DNA of 6,304 nucleotides from JBAXGE01 sp044344145. Lineage in GTDB: Bacteria > Planctomycetota > Phycisphaerae > WQYP01. Under the pieces are notes generated by a model. The model ran no database searches, was not told the origin of the DNA, and saw only the letters and a program-made list of their open reading frames with translations. Made by a program: the position numbers and the translations under genes. Numbering within the stretch: the first letter of the stretch is position 1; every line of letters begins with the position of its first letter. The DNA lies in assembly GCA_044344145.1 (NCBI GenBank), contig JBIJDM010000177.1:1-6304 (forward strand), given 5' to 3'. Below, one piece after another: positions 1 to 5,936 of this stretch.

Positions 1-1
1 G

Positions 2-583
2 CTGCGGTGTTTCGGTCAACGCCATACCCAGCGCCCGCACCCTGTGGGTCATAACACCACCTGCTACCACGATGCCATGGTGGCTTTGCTGCTGGGCCGG
101 ACTATGGCCGGGGAGCGGGTCTGGGATATCAGCCGAGCCATTGATGCTCTGGCCCATTTCCCTCAGGTTGACGGTCAACGGATCGGGATCATGGGCAATA
201 GCGGTGGCGGCCTGATTTCCTACTATGCCGCAGCCATGGAACCGCGTATTAAGGCATGTATGCCCAGTTGTGCCATCTGCACCTATGCAGACTCCATTGG
301 CAGCGTCTATCACTGTGCGGATAACTACCTGCCGGGGGTGATGCAGTACTTCGACATGCAGGATATCGCCGGCCTGATCGCTCCGCGTCCGCTGGTCATT
401 GTCTCAGGGTTAACTGATGACCTCTTTCCTATAGCAGCCACCCGCACCGCATGTCAGGAAATCGCGAATATCTATAAAACCATTGGCAAATCGGGTGATT
501 TTGAGCATATAGTGGGGCCCGAGGGGCATCGGTTTTATGCCGATCTGGCATGGCCGGTATTCCGCCGGATCACGGGTTGGTAA
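2..583 (+). CDS. Alpha/beta hydrolase, acetyl-xylan-esterase/dienelactone-hydrolase-like, 3' part
   Basis: This is the C-terminal 193 residues of an alpha/beta-hydrolase-fold enzyme. The frame is open to the left edge, so the start lies outside; the GTG at 44 is an internal valine in my reading. The nucleophile elbow Gly-Asn-Ser-Gly-Gly-Gly puts the catalytic serine at 200-202. The expected acid is one of the two Asp in the Thr-Asp-Asp-Leu-Phe-Pro stretch, most likely the one at 419-421. The catalytic histidine is in Gly-His-Arg-Phe-Tyr at 527-529, so the triad is complete. The Pro-Ser-Cys ... Tyr-His-Cys-Ala-Asp-Asn-Tyr segment after the elbow, and Asp-Ile-Ala-Gly-Leu-Ile-Ala-Pro-Arg-Pro-Leu before the acid, are typical of a group annotated as acetyl-xylan esterase or Abhydrolase_7-like proteins. 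Such enzymes usually cleave ester bonds of acetylated sugars or small molecules. The substrate cannot be read here, and any signal peptide would lie outside the window. The VWA gene follows after 60 bases in the same direction, so co-transcription is possible, but no functional link is evident. Confidence 0.87.
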   Translation: MRCFGQRHTQRPHPVGHNTTCYHDAMVALLLGRTMAGERVWDISRAIDALAHFPQVDGQRIGIMGNSGGGLISYYAAAMEPRIKACMPSCAICTYADSIGSVYHCADNYLPGVMQYFDMQDIAGLIAPRPLVIVSGLTDDLFPIAATRTACQEIANIYKTIGKSGDFEHIVGPEGHRFYADLAWPVFRRITGW

Positions 584-606
584 CAAGCTCCCGAGTTCTG
601 CGTTTA

Positions 607-616
607 ACCTGCAGGT
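607..616. repeat. 10-base perfect palindrome between the hydrolase and VWA genes
   Basis: ACCTGCAGGT is a perfect 10-base palindrome in the 60-base gap between the two + strand genes, about 28 bases before the VWA start codon. It could be a small dimeric-regulator site or chance. It is too short and lacks a loop, so it is not a terminator, and no T-run follows. I see no clear -35/-10 pair in this gap, which fits either read-through from the hydrolase gene or a promoter unlike the sigma-70 consensus. Confidence 0.25.
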
Positions 617-643
617 ACGGTTATCACTACAAGCGGGCCAGGC

Positions 644-3079
644 ATGGATGCATTGACTCTTGAACTTATGGGCTTTGATCAGCAACCATGGTGGCTGCTG
701 CTGGGGTTTGCGGCCACACTGGCTGCCATGCTGGCCTTATGGTTCCAGCGCAGTGTATTATCCCGCGTTTATCTCTGGGGTATGCTGGGTCTGCACGCAA
801 TCATATTAAGTCTCCTAACGATTTGTCTGGCCTCAAATGCTTATGCCCTGCCATGGCTTCAGGCCGGGCTGTTTCTCGGCACCCTACTGCTGGCGGTCTG
901 GAACCTTTATCTACGTTCCTATCAGGCACTGGGAAAAGGACGATGGGGAGTATTGACCGGCTTACGGATGGTGGGCATCGTCCTGTTGACCTGCTTGCTG
1001 ATCCGGCCGGTATTGACCTATACACTCACCCCTCCCCAGCGTCGTCATGTAGTATTGGCGCTGGATAGTTCGGCTTCAATGGGTTATGTGGACCATATTA
1101 ATCAGCCCCAACGATACCGGCAGGCGACGCTGGCGATCAAACAACTTACCAACCAGATTCAATCGTCGTATAACCTTGAATGTGTCGTAATGGGAACCGC
1201 CAACGGCCCAGCGCGAAAAATTACCCTCGAGCGTATGAATTCCATTGCCCCGGATGGCGCGCATACTGATTTAGCCGCATTGTTATTGAGTGCCACCGCA
1301 TCCACAGCGCAAAGTGTGGTACTCTTTTCCGATGGCATTCACAACTCAGGGGATTTATCCACAGCTTTGGCGGATGTCAAGATTCCGGTGCATACGGTCA
1401 CGATCGGCGACTCTGAGGCCGAAAGCAGTCAAACCCCGGACATTGCTGTATTGCATGCGGAATGTCCTTTGACTGTGCCACTGGATACCACGACCAATAT
1501 TACCGTACTGGTGCGCTCGCAGGCGCTCAGCGATCGGGTTGTTCCACTGCTATTGGAACAGGGCAAGGAGCAACTGGGGGAAAAACAAATCGTGCTTCGC
1601 TCCGGAGCCAAGCCCCAAACGGTCGAGATCCCCTGGACGCCCACCAAACTGGGGCGCAATACCGTACGACTGCGAATTCCGCACGATCCCAGTGAACGTA
1701 CCGCGATTAATAATGAGATCGAACTCACCGCTTTGGTAATTCAGCCGCGCATCCGGGTGCTCTATGTCGAAGGTCGCGTCCGTCCCGAAGTTGGCCCCTT
1801 GCGGCGGGCGTTGGAACAAGACCCACAATTGCAAACCACCACCTTAATCCAAACCCAGGCCGGTAAATTTATTCTGGCGGGTCAGAACACAACCAACGAT
1901 TCCGAGCTAACCGGCCTGCCCCAGACCAAAGAACAATGGGAAAAGTACAAAGTAGTTATATTCGGAGACCTGGACAGTAGCTATCTGACCATGGCGCAAG
2001 GTCGGGATATCAATGCCTGCGTGACTGCTGGTCAGGGCCTGCTGATGATTGGTGGACAACACAGTTTTGGTCCCGGTAATTGGCAGCAGAATCCAATTGC
2101 CGAAGTTTTACCCGTGGACATCGCCCCCCAGAATCCCGCCCAGATCAATGCGACCTTTGTCCCCCAACTAACCGGTTTGGGGCTGCAACATGTAACCATG
2201 AAAGGGCTGGAAAAATTTTTCATGAGTCCAGATAAAACGCTACCTCCCCAAGCCGTTCCCGCACTATCCGGTTGCGTGGCCGTAGGCGCTGCCAAACCCA
2301 CAGGTACGGTGATTCTCCAACATCCTCAGATCCAGATTGCCAATCAACCTGCCAACGTGCTGGTGGTTGGGCCGGTGGGCAAAGGGCGCACAGCCGCATT
2401 CACCGCCGACACGACCTGGCAGTGGAATCTCTATCTACGCAGCATGGGACGGCAATCGCCCTACTACCGCTTTTGGGGACAGTTGGTACGTTGGCTGGCA
2501 GGACAAGAGGACCTGCAACGCACCGAGGGGGCCAGTCTCACCCCTCTGATATCACGTAATACCTACGAACTGGGTGATTCGATTCCCTTCCGCTGTGCGG
2601 TAACAGATACCAATGGCCAAGCCACGGCGTATGCACAGGTGAAGGTGACAATTCTTGATAGTCAAAAACGCGAACAGACGATTAATTTGACCCATTTGCC
2701 TGAACAGGTTGGGATCTATACCGGTAGCTGGCAACCTCCGACCAAGGGCATTTACAACGTGTTTTTCCAGGCCAGCAAAGATGGCCAACCCTTGGCGCAG
2801 GATCAGGGGAAATTTGAACTGATTCAAACCGAAGGCGAATTGGATCGAATCGCCGCCAATCCGGCATTGATGGTGCAAATCGCCCAGCAGACCGGCGGTA
2901 TGGCAGTTGATTTACAGGGCATTAATGCGTTAGGTGACAAACTGCTGGCCCAATTACCACCCGAGCAACTGGCCAAGAAGAAATCCTACGTCCTCTACAA
3001 CTTCCGCTACTTCTTTTTCGCCGGGGTGCTGATCTTCACCCTGGAGTGGTATCTCCGCCGGCGTTGGCAACTGGCCTAA
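644..3079 (+). CDS. Membrane-anchored VWA domain protein with glutamine-amidotransferase-like domain
   Basis: This 811-residue protein is complete. ATG 644 is the only usable upstream start, because an in-frame TAA lies at 605-607 with no other start codon between; no clear Shine-Dalgarno sequence precedes it. Four N-terminal hydrophobic segments (about residues 16-34, 43-64, 69-90 and 107-124) are followed by a VWA domain (about 135-255) with an intact metal-ion-dependent adhesion site: Asp141-x-Ser143-x-Ser145, Thr208 and Asp230. A beta-rich Ig-like segment (about 266-365) leads to a Rossmann-like GATase1-type region (about 370-620) with strands at 371-376 and 437-441 and the Gly-Gly-Gln-His-Ser-Phe-Gly turn near 470. 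A second Ig-like segment (about 635-727) precedes a C-terminal membrane helix (789-804) and the positive tail Arg-Arg-Arg-Trp. The domain order matches large VWA/PF07090-type proteins found in Planctomycetes and Verrucomicrobia. I see no Gly-x-Cys-x-Gly nucleophile, so a binding or scaffold role in the membrane is likelier than amidotransfer. The exact function is unknown. No MoxR ATPase or BatA-like partner is visible in this window. Confidence 0.9.
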   Translation: MDALTLELMGFDQQPWWLLLGFAATLAAMLALWFQRSVLSRVYLWGMLGLHAIILSLLTICLASNAYALPWLQAGLFLGTLLLAVWNLYLRSYQALGKGRWGVLTGLRMVGIVLLTCLLIRPVLTYTLTPPQRRHVVLALDSSASMGYVDHINQPQRYRQATLAIKQLTNQIQSSYNLECVVMGTANGPARKITLERMNSIAPDGAHTDLAALLLSATASTAQSVVLFSDGIHNSGDLSTALADVKIPVHTVTIGDSEAESSQTPDIAVLHAECPLTVPLDTTTNITVLVRSQALSDRVVPLLLEQGKEQLGEKQIVLRSGAKPQTVEIPWTPTKLGRNTVRLRIPHDPSERTAINNEIELTALVIQPRIRVLYVEGRVRPEVGPLRRALEQDPQLQTTTLIQTQAGKFILAGQNTTNDSELTGLPQTKEQWEKYKVVIFGDLDSSYLTMAQGRDINACVTAGQGLLMIGGQHSFGPGNWQQNPIAEVLPVDIAPQNPAQINATFVPQLTGLGLQHVTMKGLEKFFMSPDKTLPPQAVPALSGCVAVGAAKPTGTVILQHPQIQIANQPANVLVVGPVGKGRTAAFTADTTWQWNLYLRSMGRQSPYYRFWGQLVRWLAGQEDLQRTEGASLTPLISRNTYELGDSIPFRCAVTDTNGQATAYAQVKVTILDSQKREQTINLTHLPEQVGIYTGSWQPPTKGIYNVFFQASKDGQPLAQDQGKFELIQTEGELDRIAANPALMVQIAQQTGGMAVDLQGINALGDKLLAQLPPEQLAKKKSYVLYNFRYFFFAGVLIFTLEWYLRRRWQLA

Positions 3080-3088
3080 TGGGCCGGT
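3070..3088 (+). other. Short inverted repeat centred on the interlocked stop codons
   Basis: The + strand can form a 7-base-pair stem, ACTGGCC (3070-3076) with GGCCGGT (3082-3088), around the 5-base loop TAATG. One pair is a T-G wobble. The loop holds the TAA of the VWA gene. On the - strand the wobble becomes an A-C mismatch, so the hairpin is better on + transcripts. No T-run follows on either side, so it is not a standard intrinsic terminator. It may mark the mRNA 3' end or slow polymerase, or it may be chance in GC-rich sequence. Confidence 0.25.
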
Positions 3089-4650
3089 GGGTTGTGGGTG
3101 GCTGCGGCCAATTCTTTTTCATACGCCTGTGCCTGGGCCACATAATTATCGTAACCTTGAGCCAACAAACGCCGTTGCACTTTGCCGGTCGGTGACAAGG
3201 GTAGATGCGGAACCGTGAAGACATCACGCGGGACCTTGTAGCCGGCCAATTTTTGCCGGCAAAACGTCCGTAGCTCGCCCGGATTCACCGTCATTCCCGG
3301 CTTGAGTTCCACAAACGCCACCGGGACTTCCCCACGTGATTCGTCGGGCCGTCCAATCACCCCCACATCCTTGAGTGCGGGATGCTTTTGAATGACTTCT
3401 TCAATTTCGCGCGGGAATACATTCTCCCCCGCCACGATCATCATTTCCTTCTTGCGGCCGGTAATGTAAAGAAAGCCATCCCGATCCAACCGGCCTATAT
3501 CTCCGGTACGGAAATACATCCGGCGCTGTGGGCCGGTACTCTCGGCGGCGAAGACTTCGACCATCACTTCCTGTGTCAGTTCCGGCAGTTTGAAATATCC
3601 CGCCATAACGGTGGGTCCACTGACCACAATTTCACCATCAGCATCCGGCCCCAGGGGGATATTCTTGTCATCCAGAATCAGCACCCGCACCCCCGGCAAG
3701 GGACGCCCGACCGAACCCGGACGATTATGCGTGGGACTGCACCACGAGATTACCGGCGAGGTTTCCGTCAGACCATACCCCTCCAGCAACATAACGCCAA
3801 AACGTTCCTGCCATTCCTTGAGCGTAGCTTCCTGCAATGGCTCCCCCCCACTGACCGGGAATCGCAGGGATACAAAGTCCGTGCGATTGGCATCTTTGAC
3901 CCCCAGCAGGGCCTTGTACATCGAAGGCACCGCCATGAATATCTGCGGCCGGTGTTTACGGAACAACTCCACCAACCGCTTGGGCACAAAGCGGGCGGTA
4001 TAGACCACCTTCGCTCCTAAGGCCAACGGCGCCAGGGTCAATGCGGTCAGACCAAAACAATGGAACTGGGGCAAGACCCCCAAAAATGTATCCACCCGCT
4101 GCAAATTGGCATGTTCGATACAGCCCAGAAGATTGGCGACAAAATTACCATGGGTCAGCAACACCCCCTTGGGCCGGCCACTGGTGCCCGAAGTGTATAA
4201 AATGGCGGCCACCTCATCATCGTTGTGCTCCGGGGGCCAACGCAGCGTGGGCCATTTCGGTGGGGTTAGTTCATCCAGATAAACCACCTTAACCTCATCC
4301 GGGAGTAACGTGGGCCCGCCCAGATGATCAATCAAGGGCTTTACCGTCAGGATAGTGTCCAATTCGGCATCCTGGATAATATAGGCCAATTCCTCTTTGG
4401 ACAGCATGAAATTCATCGGGACTGGAATACGTTTGGCCATCCAGGCGCCCATGATGCACATGGGCGCTGCAGCGCCGGTGGGGAGCATGAGGCCAATCCT
4501 GGGACGCTGAGTCCACCGCTCGATTTGGCGCGAAAAATACATCGCCCCTAAGGCTAGTTTTAAATAGGTGGTGGTACCGTGATCGTCAATAATCGCGACC
4601 GCACGGGCACGTTTCCAAGCATGGGAGAGGATTTTTTTGAGCAATTTCAT
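3076..4650 (-). CDS. AMP-forming acyl-CoA/acyl-ACP synthetase (ANL superfamily ligase)
   Basis: This 524-residue ligase is full length for the ANL family. It would activate a carboxylic acid with ATP to an acyl-adenylate and pass it to CoA or a carrier-protein thiol. All hallmark motifs are present: phosphate-binding Tyr-Thr-Ser-Gly-Thr-Ser-Gly-Arg-Pro-Lys-Gly (152-162); Gln-Phe-His-Cys-Phe-Gly (195-200); Glu-Gly-Tyr-Gly-Leu-Thr-Glu-Thr-Ser (290-298); Phe-Arg-Thr-Gly-Asp (380-384); Gly-Arg-Lys-Lys-Glu (398-402); the hinge-side Gly-Glu-Asn-Val-Phe-Pro-Arg-Glu-Ile-Glu-Glu (408-418); and Ser-Pro-Thr-Gly-Lys-Val (486-491) with the catalytic lysine at 490. There is no signal peptide or clear membrane segment. 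The N-terminal half (Pro-Val-Pro-Met-Asn-Phe ... Ser-Lys-Glu-Glu-Leu-Ala-Tyr) recalls the synthetase half of the Aas acyltransferase/acyl-ACP synthetase, so a medium- or long-chain fatty acid is the likely substrate, though sequence alone does not settle it. ATG 4650 is preceded by AGAGG at 4663-4659 with 8-base spacing, a good ribosome site. The gene is divergent from the exported protein and convergent with the VWA gene. Confidence 0.93.
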   Translation of the reverse strand: MKLLKKILSHAWKRARAVAIIDDHGTTTYLKLALGAMYFSRQIERWTQRPRIGLMLPTGAAAPMCIMGAWMAKRIPVPMNFMLSKEELAYIIQDAELDTILTVKPLIDHLGGPTLLPDEVKVVYLDELTPPKWPTLRWPPEHNDDEVAAILYTSGTSGRPKGVLLTHGNFVANLLGCIEHANLQRVDTFLGVLPQFHCFGLTALTLAPLALGAKVVYTARFVPKRLVELFRKHRPQIFMAVPSMYKALLGVKDANRTDFVSLRFPVSGGEPLQEATLKEWQERFGVMLLEGYGLTETSPVISWCSPTHNRPGSVGRPLPGVRVLILDDKNIPLGPDADGEIVVSGPTVMAGYFKLPELTQEVMVEVFAAESTGPQRRMYFRTGDIGRLDRDGFLYITGRKKEMMIVAGENVFPREIEEVIQKHPALKDVGVIGRPDESRGEVPVAFVELKPGMTVNPGELRTFCRQKLAGYKVPRDVFTVPHLPLSPTGKVQRRLLAQGYDNYVAQAQAYEKELAAATHNPPAH

Positions 4651-4745
4651 GATTCGTGCCTCTATAATCTCAAGCCAGAGTGCATTACTTTCTCTATTAT
4701 ATCGTTATACTAAGCGCTAGGCATATATCTTCACTGGAGTGAATA
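4651..4745. promoter_or_regulatory. Divergent AT-rich promoter region
   Basis: This 95-base gap separates two divergently transcribed genes, so it must hold the start signals for both unless they are leaderless or transcribed from elsewhere. It is markedly more AT-rich than its flanks. On the + strand, TATACT at 4706-4711 is a possible -10 box for the exported protein, with only a weak TTACTT-like -35 at suboptimal (15-base) spacing. On the - strand, TATAAT at 4701-4696 is a possible -10 for the ligase, about 45 bases before its ATG, without a recognisable -35. A further + strand TATAAT at 4663-4668 also lacks a -35. The two candidate -10 boxes lie only 4 bases apart on opposite strands, so the promoters could compete. 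The box assignments are tentative. Confidence 0.5.
4736..4739 (+). promoter_or_regulatory. Ribosome binding site of the exported protein gene
   Basis: GGAG lies 6 bases before ATG 4746, a standard Shine-Dalgarno position. It supports this start codon. It also contrasts with the VWA gene, whose start has no such site. Confidence 0.7.
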
Positions 4746-5936
4746 ATGAAAAATCATCAACTCTGGATTTCCGCCGGTCTGGTTACGTTGGGAATGACGC
4801 TCCTGAACACGGGGGTTGAGGCCCAGAATGCCCATGCCAAAATCATGATTCAGCAACCGGTGACCACAGAGGTTAACGATACTAAGACCAGTACGGAGGG
4901 CTTGCCCTCGATCGTGGAAATATTGCCTATCTGTCTAATCAATGGCCGGATTGTGATGCAAACGCCGGAACAACGTGGCCTTATCAAGGTTCAAGATTTT
5001 GGCCCAGGGGGCAGTATTAACTGCTATTTTAACCCTGGGGGTGTACAGCGTACCGTCAATTGGGGTCGCGTGAAAACGGGCCAGTTGCTATTTGGCGGCG
5101 ATATCTCGGTCAACGACACGGTTACCAATGTGAACCTATGGCAATATGAACCGGCCCAGCAATGCCGCAAGATGCTGTTGATTCAGCAGGCTGATGGTGA
5201 GGCATCAGGAGTCACCGTTACCCTGTACGAATATATGGGACGTGTTAACACCATTAAGGAGAAGTACACTGCGGCTACTTTTTCAGATTTACGTTTAGTC
5301 TATGGCAAAGATCTACAAAATCTTCTGAATCCGTTTTTAGCAGATTCGCCTTTACGTGGCTTAATAGATGCTAATCCCGCCGTTGCCCGGCAAGTGTTAT
5401 CCACCACCCAACCGGCACCGGCTAATGCCGAGACCCTTAATCTAATCAAAGACATTCTTAAGGAGTTGGACTCCGACGAAATTAAAGTCCATGAACAGGC
5501 AAGCGCCAAATTAAAGGCTTTATCCGGCTCAGCTCGTGACGTACTTATGGCGATGAATCTGACCACCTACAGCGCAGAAGTTCGGGTACGGGTTGAGGAA
5601 ATCCGTCCGGCTAAGGCGGGGCTAACTCCTGAAGTCATTGCGAGTCTGCGTCAGGACCGGTTCTTCCTTCTGGACGCCATGCTCTTGCCTGATCAGTCAC
5701 TGGCCGAGTCTGCAGCCGCTGAGTTTTCCAAACTTGTGGGTAAACCAATCACTTTGGCGGCGGCCCCTCAGCGTTCCCAACAGGTTGAGGCACTGCGGAA
5801 AGAATGGCTGAAACAGCCCACCACCCAGCCCACGCAGGAAATATTCAAAGAGGGTGACAAACAACCCGATCCGGTAAACGGTGGCGTTATCCGCGGTGGC
5901 ATCATAATGCAGCGCGGTAATGTGATTGTGGATTAA
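4746..5936 (+). CDS. Exported protein of unknown function with HEAT-like helical module
   Basis: I do not recognise this 396-residue protein as a named family. It begins with a Sec-type signal peptide: Lys2 and a few polar residues, a hydrophobic core (about 7-20), then Gly-Val-Glu-Ala with likely cleavage after Ala26. No lipobox cysteine is seen, so it is probably periplasmic or secreted. Residues about 50-190 look beta-rich, with Gly/Asn turns and three cysteines (63, 93, 140). They may form a small domain that I cannot assign. Residues about 230-335 are helical. The stretch Leu-Asp-Ser-Asp-Glu-Ile-Lys-Val-His-Glu-Gln-Ala-Ser-Ala-Lys-Leu (241-256), then Val-Arg-Val-Arg-Val-Glu-Glu-Ile (279-286), resembles the degenerate HEAT-like repeats frequent in planctomycete exported proteins. 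Two Thr-Thr-Gln-Pro linkers occur, at 220-223 and 359-362. The tail is a Gly-rich, hydrophobic strand (379-396). The start is supported by GGAG at 4736-4739. The middle of the gene (about 5250-5520) looks richer in A/T-ending codons than the neighbouring ligase. It is divergent from the ligase and overlaps folD by 4 bases. Confidence 0.82.
   Translation: MKNHQLWISAGLVTLGMTLLNTGVEAQNAHAKIMIQQPVTTEVNDTKTSTEGLPSIVEILPICLINGRIVMQTPEQRGLIKVQDFGPGGSINCYFNPGGVQRTVNWGRVKTGQLLFGGDISVNDTVTNVNLWQYEPAQQCRKMLLIQQADGEASGVTVTLYEYMGRVNTIKEKYTAATFSDLRLVYGKDLQNLLNPFLADSPLRGLIDANPAVARQVLSTTQPAPANAETLNLIKDILKELDSDEIKVHEQASAKLKALSGSARDVLMAMNLTTYSAEVRVRVEEIRPAKAGLTPEVIASLRQDRFFLLDAMLLPDQSLAESAAAEFSKLVGKPITLAAAPQRSQQVEALRKEWLKQPTTQPTQEIFKEGDKQPDPVNGGVIRGGIIMQRGNVIVD

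Noticed and set aside
44..46. GTG at 44 as the true start of the hydrolase
   Set aside because: The same frame stays open to the left edge, and the alpha/beta-hydrolase core needs more N-terminal sequence than this start would leave.
581..646. Possible fusion or read-through between the hydrolase and VWA genes, which share a reading frame
   Set aside because: Two in-frame TAA codons (581-583 and 605-607) separate them, and the VWA gene has its own ATG, so they are separate proteins.
3241..3260. GCCGGC repeated with an 8-base spacer, able to form a 6-pair hairpin, as a terminator for + transcripts leaving the VWA gene
   Set aside because: It is followed by AAAA rather than a T-run on the + strand, and it lies in ligase sequence encoding the conserved Leu-Ala-Gly-Tyr-Lys-Val segment. 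The codons explain it.
3382..4020. Long open frame of 212 codons on + strand inside the ligase gene, with a second overlapping one at 3590-4003
   Set aside because: Both lie antisense to conserved ligase motifs. Their translations are rich in His, Arg, Pro and Gln without recognisable domains, as expected for shadow frames of a GC-rich gene.
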